Below, piece after piece: positions 16,147 to 22,952 of a stretch of DNA of 35,321 nt; the stretch's first letter is position 1; every line of letters begins with the position of its first letter. The notes beneath the pieces are model-generated. The model had not been told where the DNA came from. It did not search any database and worked only from the letters and a program-made list of their open reading frames with translations. The position numbers and the translations under genes were made by a program. Source of the stretch: Bacteroidales bacterium (GTDB taxonomy: Bacteria > Bacteroidota > Bacteroidia > Bacteroidales > UBA932); contig JAFUWW010000050.1 of assembly GCA_017471085.1 (NCBI GenBank), positions 1 to 35,321 on the forward strand. Reading direction: 5' to 3'.

Positions 16147-16175
16147 AAGGCCGCAGAGGTTAAGTCTGCGACCTT
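16147..16175 (-). terminator. Hairpin between lipoprotein and protease genes, left module (possible partial terminator)
   Basis: On the minus strand AAGGTCGCAGA pairs with TCTGCGGCCTT (10 of 11 pairs Watson-Crick, one G-T) around a 7-nt loop. It is followed by a T-rich but interrupted stretch (CTTTATTCTATTT). It sits 18 nt after the lipoprotein stop and 27 nt before the protease start. A hairpin of different sequence holds the same position in the right module. Confidence 0.6.
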
Positions 16176-16193
16176 CCTTATCAAAGCATTCTG

Positions 16194-17066
16194 TTACTCG
16201 AAGTTGGCCTGATACCAATCATACAGATCCTGGGAAGCACCCGGGAGTGCGACGAAGAGGGTATAACCGTAGTTGACACCCCAGCCGCCGACACCATCCA
16301 CGTACCATACCGGTACAAAAGCAAAGTACTTGTCAACATAGATGCTGGCGGAATCGTACTGGGCATAGTTGGAACTGAACTCGCTCGGGAAATAGGCCTT
16401 CACATAGTTGCCCGCAGAATACAGGTAAGGAGTGCGGTATGTGTCGAACTTGGCCTTTCCGTCGTCCAGTTTCTGGATGAGGATATAGTCGGGACCGGAA
16501 CCGTCACCTTCTTCGGATTCGGCATAAGGATCCATCACGCGGTAAATCTCGAAGCCTTCGGCCTGATAGATGTCCACATCGACCAGGATGCCTTCCCAGA
16601 ACAGATCCAGGAACTGGCCCTTGCCAATGTTGGTCCAGGTGAAAGCCTTGGCGAAGGTGCAGGAGAGGGAAGCATTGGAGTACTGCTTCTCGGCATCGTC
16701 CACTCCCAGGGCGATGGAGCCCTTGAAAGTCTGGCCTACTGCCATCTTGGAGAGATCCAGCGTAAGTTTGGTCTGATACTCACCGGCGCCGAAGCTCACG
16801 GACGAAGGGACGACGATGGTCTCAGGGAGGGAAGAACTGACGCTTACCGTCTGGGCGGCGTCTGCATTGGCGCGGGCGACGACGATGTCGTAGCTGGTCT
16901 GGGTGGCGGGAATCTCCTGGTCTACCGCGACGGTGGTCAGGAAGGTTACGCCGGTGCCGGTAACCGTACTGGGATCGAACTTGGTGGTAACCGCATCAAC
17001 ATTGCAGGAAACTGCAAGGACGGCAGCGGCAGCCACGGCGAATATACTGTTGAGAATCTTTTTCAT
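16194..17066 (-). CDS. Surface lipoprotein following SusD (left module)
   Basis: This 290-aa protein starts with a lipoprotein signal (LAVSC, Cys21). An Ig-like beta domain (about 35-140) has a VVPSSVSFGAGEYQTKLTLD stretch as in Calx-beta/BACON-like domains. A C-terminal domain opens with WTNIGKGQFLDLFW and is rich in Tyr, Asp and Trp. The position after SusD is that of SusE/F-type surface binding proteins in polysaccharide loci. It shares its domain order with the right-module lipoprotein (27875-30043), which has a longer C-terminal part. Ligand binding at the cell surface is inferred; I do not recognise a named family for the C-terminal domain. Confidence 0.78.
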   Translation of the reverse strand: MKKILNSIFAVAAAAVLAVSCNVDAVTTKFDPSTVTGTGVTFLTTVAVDQEIPATQTSYDIVVARANADAAQTVSVSSSLPETIVVPSSVSFGAGEYQTKLTLDLSKMAVGQTFKGSIALGVDDAEKQYSNASLSCTFAKAFTWTNIGKGQFLDLFWEGILVDVDIYQAEGFEIYRVMDPYAESEEGDGSGPDYILIQKLDDGKAKFDTYRTPYLYSAGNYVKAYFPSEFSSNYAQYDSASIYVDKYFAFVPVWYVDGVGGWGVNYGYTLFVALPGASQDLYDWYQANFE

Positions 17067-17088
17067 ATTCTTCTTAGTCTAGAGTTGA

Positions 17089-18675
17089 TTATTCTTCCGA
17101 ACTGGGGTTAGGGGCGAGAGCGGGGTCGTCACCTTCCAGATTGCTGCTGGGATAGCTGCCGATCGGGTTCTGGAGAATGAGCGGGTTGGCGTTGTACTCC
17201 TTGGCAGGGATGGTCATCACCCAGTCGAAGGATTCAGGATCGTCGGTGTGGAGGTTGTTCAGGAGGGCGCTGACCGGGTGACCCATGTCAGAGGTTCTCT
17301 TGAAGCCCTGACGCAGACGCTTGATATCGTAGACGCGGCCGAATTCACCCCAGAGTTCGATACGGCGCTGGATAAGGATTTCTTCCAGGAGGGAGCCGGT
17401 GAGGTCGGTGGTGAGGGCACCCAGGGCGGTGCCGGTGAGTCCGGAGCAGTCGTAACCGGGAACACGGGTGGCCATAAGGGCGTTCAGGGCCTGCTTTGCT
17501 TCGGGCTCGTTGCCCAGACGGCATGCCGTTTCGGCAATGATCAGCTGCATTTCAGGAGCGCGCATGAAGATATGGTCGGCACCGGTCTGAGGGTTGGAGG
17601 CATCCTTGAACAGGAACTCGTACTGCTGGTAGCCCTTGGTGGCGTTGTCGGCCAGGAGCTCATAGCTCCACCAGGACTGACGGGCGTCGTCGGCAGCCAT
17701 TCTGTCGTGCAGCCAGGCAGACAGGCACTTGCGGGCGCGGGCACCGTAACCGCCGAAGGCGATATCCATGTGGGCCAGGAACTGAGGGTTGGTAGTACCC
17801 TGGTCGGTGATGATTTCAGCACCCCACAGGACGCTCTTGTCGAAAGCGTCATTGTAGTGATAGTTCTTGTCGAAGGCGAAGTCGCCGCCGCCGACAGCAA
17901 CCACGGCAGCGTCGTGGGCGGTCTGGTAATCACCCATGTACAGGGCGATACGGGCCTTGATGCCGTTGGCTACATACTTGTCGATGTGGGAGACATGCTT
18001 CTGGGGGGTGTCGCCGATCAGTTCGATACCCTTGTTGATGTCGCTCATGGCCTGGGCGAAGACCTCGCGGTTGGTGGCGCGGGCCTTTCCCTGGGTACCG
18101 GCTACGGTAGGCTCAGTGTAGATAGGAATGCAAAGGCGGTCCTCATGGCCGATGTAGCTGCGGGCATAGAGCATGCCGGCATAGGCATAGGCCCAGCCGC
18201 GGAATGCATAGGCATTGCCCACCACATAGTCGATTTCGGTGGGAGAACCTTCCATCTGCTCGGCGGCATCGATGATGTAGTTCATGTTGGAGATGAGCGT
18301 GTAATAGTAGTTCCACGCATCATAGGGACGCCAGGTGGTACTGTTGACAGCATCCTTCACGTCATAGAGGTAGTCGTACCAGAACCAGCCGTTACCGGCA
18401 GCGGCCATCACCATGTCCTCGCCCATCAGGTCGGCCATCAGGTTATAGGACTGGGGACCGAAGCACTGGTGGTAGTTGCCGGTAGTGGTCTGACCCCACT
18501 GCCAGAAGAAACGGATGGCGCCATTGAGAGCCATCAGGCCACCGTCGGAATCCTCGAATACGGTATCACCGGATACGGCGTCCGTCGGGTTGGTATTGAG
18601 CAGCTCAGGATTGCAGGCCGTGGTAGAGAACACAACGGCGAGCGAAGCCATCAAAGCGTAGATAGTCTTTTTCAT
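17089..18675 (-). CDS. SusD/RagB family outer membrane lipoprotein (left module)
   Basis: This 528-aa protein has a lipoprotein signal (STTAC, Cys21) followed at once by the SusD-type start NPELLNTNPTDAVSGDTVF. TPR-like helical segments follow, including AYAFRGWAYAYAGMLYA, and the C-terminal RRIELWGEFGRVYDIKRL typical of the family. SusD proteins form the lid over the SusC channel and bind the nutrient. It lies 21 bp after SusC, with a GGAG Shine-Dalgarno-like stretch before the start. With a protease in the operon, the ligand may be peptides, as for RagB; this is inference. Confidence 0.93.
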   Translation of the reverse strand: MKKTIYALMASLAVVFSTTACNPELLNTNPTDAVSGDTVFEDSDGGLMALNGAIRFFWQWGQTTTGNYHQCFGPQSYNLMADLMGEDMVMAAAGNGWFWYDYLYDVKDAVNSTTWRPYDAWNYYYTLISNMNYIIDAAEQMEGSPTEIDYVVGNAYAFRGWAYAYAGMLYARSYIGHEDRLCIPIYTEPTVAGTQGKARATNREVFAQAMSDINKGIELIGDTPQKHVSHIDKYVANGIKARIALYMGDYQTAHDAAVVAVGGGDFAFDKNYHYNDAFDKSVLWGAEIITDQGTTNPQFLAHMDIAFGGYGARARKCLSAWLHDRMAADDARQSWWSYELLADNATKGYQQYEFLFKDASNPQTGADHIFMRAPEMQLIIAETACRLGNEPEAKQALNALMATRVPGYDCSGLTGTALGALTTDLTGSLLEEILIQRRIELWGEFGRVYDIKRLRQGFKRTSDMGHPVSALLNNLHTDDPESFDWVMTIPAKEYNANPLILQNPIGSYPSSNLEGDDPALAPNPSSEE

Positions 18676-18696
18676 ATTCTTGTATCTCCTTTTTTA

Positions 18697-21600
18697 TTAG
18701 AAGTTGAGATCGACACCGAAGGAAATGGTACGGGTAGGAGTGTAACCATAACCGGTACCACCGGAGATGCTGTACTGAGGGTTAAGACCGTTCAGCTTGC
18801 TGAACATGGCGATATTGTCGGCCAGGGCGAACACACGGAAGGACTTGATGCCAACCTTCTGCGTCCACTTGGTAGGCAGGGTGTAACCCAGCTGGAGGGA
18901 CTTGATGGCGAAGTAAGAGGCATCTACCAGCCAGCGGTCGGCGGAGAGGTTGCCGGAGTTCGTCATCAGGACAGGGACGTCGGTGATGTCGCCGGGCTTC
19001 TGCCAACGACGGAGAGCGTGAGTGCTCCAGGTGTCACCTGAATAGGTAACCTCCATGGTGCCGCCATACACGGAATCATAGGTAACACCGCCGATGGAGA
19101 AGGTGGTGAGGAAGCTGAAGTCCACGGGGCCGAACTGGAAGTCAGAGCCGAAGGAACCCTGGAAGACAGGTTCGCGGCTGCCCATGTAGTACTTGCTGTT
19201 GTTGGCCTTGGTCTTGTCGCTGGTCACATACTCCTGACCGGTCATGTAGGTCTTGAGGGCTTCGTTCCACCAGATTTCCTTGCCGTCGACCTCGAGGGGC
19301 TTGCCTTCCTTCTGGAGATCCTTCACGGTATCCTCGCTCACGGAGTCATAGGCCCAGTAGAGGAGCTGGCCGTTGGCGGGATTCACACCTGCGGTCTTGG
19401 GAACATAGTAAGTGTAGATAGGCATGCCCACCTTGATAACCTGGGAGCCGGAAGTGATGGTGTCGTCGCTGGTAAGGGCGAGCACCTTGTTGCGGTTCAT
19501 GTAGCCCATGAGGGTGGAGCTGGCGCGGACATTGCTCTTGTTGAGCCAGTTCACGCGGATGGTGCCTTCAAAACCCTGGTTGCGCATGGAGCCCACGTTG
19601 GCGTTGTAACCGTTGAAACCGGTAGAAGTAGCCATCGGGAAGCTCAGGAGCATGTCGCTGGTGAGGGAGTTGTAGTATTCAGCCGTAATGTTGAGGACCT
19701 GGTTGAAGAAGGTGCCTTCCAGACCCACGTTCCAGGTGCCCTTCTTTTCCCAGGACACATCCGGGTTGGCCAGGGAAGAAACGATGGCGCCGGGGTTGTT
19801 GGCGTTGGCATAGGTGAGGTCGTAGAAGGACTGCCAGGCATAGTAGCTGGACAGGCCGTCGTTACCCAGTTCACCGTAGCTGAGACGGAGGCTCAGGTTG
19901 TCAATCCAGCTTGCATCCTTGATGAAGCCTTCCTGAGAGAGACGCCAGCTGCCGCCCAGGGACCAGAACTGACCCCAGCGGTGATCCTTATGGAAACGGG
20001 AGGAACCATCCGTACGCCAGGTAGCTTCCAGATAGTATTTGTCGGCGAAGTCTGCAGCCAGACGGCCGAAGTAGGATTCCATGCGGTAGTCCTCGGAGTA
20101 GGAGTTGTTGCCGGTCACGTTGGTGGCAGGAGCCAGTTCCATGATGCCGGGATAGACACCGGTGCGTTCTGCATACAGATACTTGTAATTGTAGTTGTAG
20201 AACTCATGACCGGCCTGGGCCAGCAGGTGGAACTTGTCGAAGGTGCGCTCATACTTGAGGATCTGGTTCCAGGTGTAGGAGAAGGTGCGGGTGGAGTACT
20301 TGTCCACTTCACCGTTCACGGAAGAACCGTCACCGTGCAGAGGGTTGTAATAAGAGGTGATGTAACGGCCGGAGATATCGGCACCGAAGTTGGTGGAGAG
20401 GGTGAGGCCGCGGAAGATGCCCAGGGACGGATCGTCGCCGCCGAGGATACCGTAAGCACGGATGCTGCTGTTGTCACGCAGGGTCTCGTACATGTTGTCG
20501 TACAGGTCACCGACCACATTGAAACGGGTGGCCTTGGGACGGCCGTACTCGATACCGTAGTCGTACTGTTTGTTGCCGAGGTCGTCCAGAAGGTCCTTAC
20601 CGTTGGCATCCTTCATATACACAGGGTAGATGGGAGCCATGAACTGGGCGGTATACCAGGCATTGCCGGTCTGGGTGCTGGAATACTGCGAGCTGTTCTG
20701 GTTGGTGTAGGCGTAGCTGGCGCTGGCGCCCAGGGACAGCCAGTTGTTGACGGTATGGTCTACGTTGGCACGGATGGAGTAACGCTTGAAGGCCGTGGTG
20801 ATGAGGACACCCTTATCGTCCAGATAGCCGAAGGAGAAAGCGTACTTGGTCTTGCGGTCACCACCGCTGACACCCAGCTGATATTCCTGACGGATGGCCT
20901 GCTTGTTGGTGAGCACGTCCAGCCAGTTCTCATTCCAGGCGGAGACTGCGTCGGAGCGGACGAGACCGGTTTCCGGATCCACTACCTGGTCCCAGGTGTA
21001 GTTTTTGTAAGGATTGTACATTTCACCGCCCAGGGCGCCGGACATGCCAGCAGAAGCGAGAGCCTTGGCAACGTCCTCGGAATAACCACCGTTGATCATG
21101 TAGTTGTTCTTGAGGGCTTCCCAGGAGAGGGCGACGAACTCGTTCTGATTCACCATGTCATAATCCTTGATGGAACGGGACTGCCAGCCCACGGTCGCCT
21201 TGAAATTGACGACGCTGCGGCCTTCGGAGCCACGCTTGGTGGTGATCATGATAACACCGTTGGCGGCGCGGGAGCCGTACAGGGCAGCTGCGGAGGCATC
21301 CTTGAGAACCGTCATGGACTCGATATCATTCGGGTTGATAGAGGAGAGGGTTCCGGCAAACGGAATACCGTCCACTACATAGAGCGGGCTGGAGGATGCG
21401 TTGATGGAACCGGTACCACGGATCTGGATGGAAGCGCCTTCACCCGGCTGTCCGGAACCGGACGTGGTGGTGATACCTGCTACCATACCTTCCAGAGCCT
21501 TGGAAACGTTGGAAACCGAACGCTGGGTAAGCTTTTCAGCCTTTACAGTGGCCGCCGAACCGGTAAAGGACGATTTCTTGGCGGTACCGTACGCAACGAC

Positions 21601-21921
21601 GATGGTTTCTTCCAGGGATTCTGCGTCGGAATCCAGATTCACGTTGATGACACCGCGGCCGTCTACATTTTCCACCACGGTCACATAACCGATGGCCGAG
21701 AACTCGAGCGTAGCGTTGGCCGGAGCGTTGATGGTGAATGCTCCCTCTGCATCAGAGGCAGTACCTGTAAGGGTGCCACGGATGATAACGGAGGCGTAAG
21801 GAATGCCTTCTCCCGTTGCCGTATCCGTGATCTTTCCCGTCACACGCATGAGGTTCTGCGCAGAAAGGGATACTGCCAGAAGCACGAAAATGGTGCTAAG
21901 GAACAGTTTCGCTTTTTTCAT
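18697..21921 (-). CDS. SusC/RagA family TonB-linked outer membrane protein (left module)
   Basis: This 1074-aa protein has a signal peptide ending VSLSAQ and a carboxypeptidase-regulatory-like domain (about 27-105). The TonB-box-like ETIVVAYGT is followed by a plug with IQIRGTGSINASSSPLYVVDG and the family hallmark LYGSRAANGVIMITTK. A barrel runs to the terminal GVDLNF. It imports the ligand captured by SusD. It is the first gene of the left operon. Its start lies 15 nt from a 21-bp sequence repeated in inverted orientation before the right SusC. A promoter inside the recombinase segment (22130-22163) points at it, giving a leader of about 200 nt in this orientation. Confidence 0.95.
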   Translation of the reverse strand: MKKAKLFLSTIFVLLAVSLSAQNLMRVTGKITDTATGEGIPYASVIIRGTLTGTASDAEGAFTINAPANATLEFSAIGYVTVVENVDGRGVINVNLDSDAESLEETIVVAYGTAKKSSFTGSAATVKAEKLTQRSVSNVSKALEGMVAGITTTSGSGQPGEGASIQIRGTGSINASSSPLYVVDGIPFAGTLSSINPNDIESMTVLKDASAAALYGSRAANGVIMITTKRGSEGRSVVNFKATVGWQSRSIKDYDMVNQNEFVALSWEALKNNYMINGGYSEDVAKALASAGMSGALGGEMYNPYKNYTWDQVVDPETGLVRSDAVSAWNENWLDVLTNKQAIRQEYQLGVSGGDRKTKYAFSFGYLDDKGVLITTAFKRYSIRANVDHTVNNWLSLGASASYAYTNQNSSQYSSTQTGNAWYTAQFMAPIYPVYMKDANGKDLLDDLGNKQYDYGIEYGRPKATRFNVVGDLYDNMYETLRDNSSIRAYGILGGDDPSLGIFRGLTLSTNFGADISGRYITSYYNPLHGDGSSVNGEVDKYSTRTFSYTWNQILKYERTFDKFHLLAQAGHEFYNYNYKYLYAERTGVYPGIMELAPATNVTGNNSYSEDYRMESYFGRLAADFADKYYLEATWRTDGSSRFHKDHRWGQFWSLGGSWRLSQEGFIKDASWIDNLSLRLSYGELGNDGLSSYYAWQSFYDLTYANANNPGAIVSSLANPDVSWEKKGTWNVGLEGTFFNQVLNITAEYYNSLTSDMLLSFPMATSTGFNGYNANVGSMRNQGFEGTIRVNWLNKSNVRASSTLMGYMNRNKVLALTSDDTITSGSQVIKVGMPIYTYYVPKTAGVNPANGQLLYWAYDSVSEDTVKDLQKEGKPLEVDGKEIWWNEALKTYMTGQEYVTSDKTKANNSKYYMGSREPVFQGSFGSDFQFGPVDFSFLTTFSIGGVTYDSVYGGTMEVTYSGDTWSTHALRRWQKPGDITDVPVLMTNSGNLSADRWLVDASYFAIKSLQLGYTLPTKWTQKVGIKSFRVFALADNIAMFSKLNGLNPQYSISGGTGYGYTPTRTISFGVDLNF

Positions 21922-21936
21922 AAGCTAACAGAATTT

Positions 21937-21957
21937 AATTAAACATAAATATTGATA
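21937..21957. repeat. Outer inverted repeat, left arm (next to left SusC start)
   Basis: These 21 bases, containing ATTAAACATAAATATTGAT, are repeated perfectly in inverted orientation at 22918-22938. Each copy lies about 15 nt before a SusC start codon and includes a TATTTATG that reads toward the gene, a weak -7-like element. It could be a shared leader element or a second recombination site. Confidence 0.75.
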
Positions 21958-21980
21958 CAAAATCTAATACATGTATACAA

Positions 21981-22001
21981 TACACTACAAAAGGTCCGTT
22001 T
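21981..22001. repeat. Inner inverted repeat, left arm (candidate recombinase site)
   Basis: A 21-base arm with 13-base core AAAAGGTCCGTTT, preceded by TACACTAC. It matches 22881-22901 in inverted orientation at 20 of 21 positions (one C/T difference). The two arms bracket 879 bp that contain the serine recombinase gene and its AT-rich flank, the arrangement of a self-contained invertible element. Confidence 0.75.
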
Positions 22002-22021
22002 ATTAAGACGGTAATTGTCTG

Positions 22022-22049
22022 CAAAGTTTGGAAAACAAATTGAAAATTG
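22022..22049 (-). promoter_or_regulatory. Second weak promoter candidate toward left SusC
   Basis: On the minus strand a TTTG is followed after about 20 bp by AAACTTTG (22022-22029), one mismatch from TAnnTTTG. It is weaker than the 22130-22163 candidate and is also inside the invertible segment. Confidence 0.25.
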
Positions 22050-22129
22050 CAAACGTCCCCAAACCCGCCTCAAATTTTAGTTGTAAACAAATTTTAGGTT
22101 TTCAAATCTTTTTTCAAATAGTCTTTTTG

Positions 22130-22163
22130 CAAATATAATTAAAAAAAATCATCATTATGCAAA
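22130..22163 (-). promoter_or_regulatory. Promoter inside the invertible segment, pointing at left SusC
   Basis: On the minus strand TATATTTG (22130-22137) is an exact TAnnTTTG box, and TTTG (22160-22163) lies 22 bp upstream in AT-rich DNA. Transcription would start near 22123, cross the inner repeat and reach left SusC at 21921. No equally good box is seen facing the right SusC in this orientation. Confidence 0.65.
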
Positions 22164-22206
22164 AAATAATTAAGATTTGAAATAATAAAAAAATTGTTTA
22201 ATACCC

Positions 22207-22824
22207 TCATTTTTTTTCATAATCACTCCTGACACAGGCGCTTTTTAAATATCTATATAAGGTATTGCGATGTATTTTCAATTCTGCGGCCGCTTCGGCA
22301 ACCGTCATTCCCTCTTTAATTTTTTTTATTATTTCTGCATAATTCTCATCGAACTGTCGCTTTTTGGCCGATGATCCCGGCGGCCGCCCCAGCCGTACAC
22401 CGGCCTTGCGGCGTGCGGCCAGCGCTTCGCGCGTACGCTGCGAGATAAGAGTCCTTTCGATTTCGGCAGCCAGTGAAAAAGCAAAGGCTATGATCTTGGC
22501 ATTCAGATTGTCCGAGAGCTGGAAATTGTCTTTGATGGAATAAAGGCCGATGCCTTTCTGCGAACATGTGTTCAGGATGGCCATCACCATCATCATGTTC
22601 CTTCCCAGGCGAGACAGTTCCGTGCAGACCAGGAAATCCCCTTTGCGCATTTTCTTCAATGTCTTTCCAAGGGTCCGCCTGTCAAGCTGCCGGGTACCGG
22701 ATATTTTCTCCTCCACCCATCGGCCTATCTCAGTTCCGGTCCTTTCGCTCCAGCGCTGGATTTCGTACCGCTGACTTTCGTAAGACTGTTCCGCCGTACT
22801 CACACGGATATAGGCAATAACCAT
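22207..22824 (-). CDS. Serine site-specific recombinase (DNA invertase family)
   Basis: This 205-aa protein is of resolvase/invertase size (Hin, Pin, Bacteroides Mpi). The catalytic domain (1-135) has nucleophile Ser9 in YIRVST, the conserved ELSRLGRN (69-76) and the long E-helix region around EIERTLISQR (121-130). A C-terminal helix-turn-helix (about 172-194; MTVAEAAAELKIHRNTLYRY) binds the site. It has a strong AGGAGG 5 nt before the ATG, unusual in Bacteroidetes and suggestive of a mobile origin. It lies between inverted repeats and between two divergent SusC operons, so DNA inversion is the likely reaction; resolution of direct repeats is less likely because the flanking repeats are inverted. 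Confidence 0.92.
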   Translation of the reverse strand: MVIAYIRVSTAEQSYESQRYEIQRWSERTGTEIGRWVEEKISGTRQLDRRTLGKTLKKMRKGDFLVCTELSRLGRNMMMVMAILNTCSQKGIGLYSIKDNFQLSDNLNAKIIAFAFSLAAEIERTLISQRTREALAARRKAGVRLGRPPGSSAKKRQFDENYAEIIKKIKEGMTVAEAAAELKIHRNTLYRYLKSACVRSDYEKK

Positions 22825-22880
22825 AGCAACCTCCTGTTTTTCAAATTATAAGTCAGGCCCGCCCGTTGTCTTGCACCAGA

Positions 22881-22901
22881 AAACGGACCTTTTATAGTGT
22901 A
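22881..22901. repeat. Inner inverted repeat, right arm (candidate recombinase site)
   Basis: This is the inverted copy of 21981-22001 (20 of 21 matches), reading AAACGGACCTTTT then ATAGTGTA. It lies about 56 bp beyond the recombinase start codon and 51 bp before the right SusC start. Confidence 0.75.
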
Positions 22902-22917
22902 AACTAAAATACTTTTT

Positions 22918-22938
22918 TATCAATATTTATGTTTAATT
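22918..22938. repeat. Outer inverted repeat, right arm (next to right SusC start)
   Basis: This is the perfect inverted copy of 21937-21957, ending 14 nt before the right SusC ATG at 22953. Outside it, the few bases up to the start codon are also similar between the two sides. Confidence 0.75.
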
Positions 22939-22952
22939 AATTCTAAGTGCTT

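Larger units (their letters stand above)
22002..22880. mobile_element. Putative invertible promoter/recombinase segment
   Basis: 879 bp lie between inverted repeats. The segment holds a serine recombinase gene (22207-22824, minus) and an AT-rich 205-bp stretch (22002-22206) with at least one outward promoter pointing left. Divergent SusC operons lie immediately outside both ends. This matches the layout of Hin- or Mpi-type phase switches. Inversion is predicted, not observed; only one orientation is visible here. Confidence 0.65.

Noticed and set aside
17248..21942. Long plus-strand open frames opposite left SusD and SusC (597 and 653 codons)
   Set aside because: These are antisense shadows of well-supported SusD and SusC genes, with biased Val/Gly/His composition and no family resemblance.
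22207..22824. Recombinase as a transposon resolvase
   Set aside because: There is no transposase and no direct-repeat res-like array. Flanking repeats are inverted and bracket a promoter between divergent operons, which fits an invertase better.
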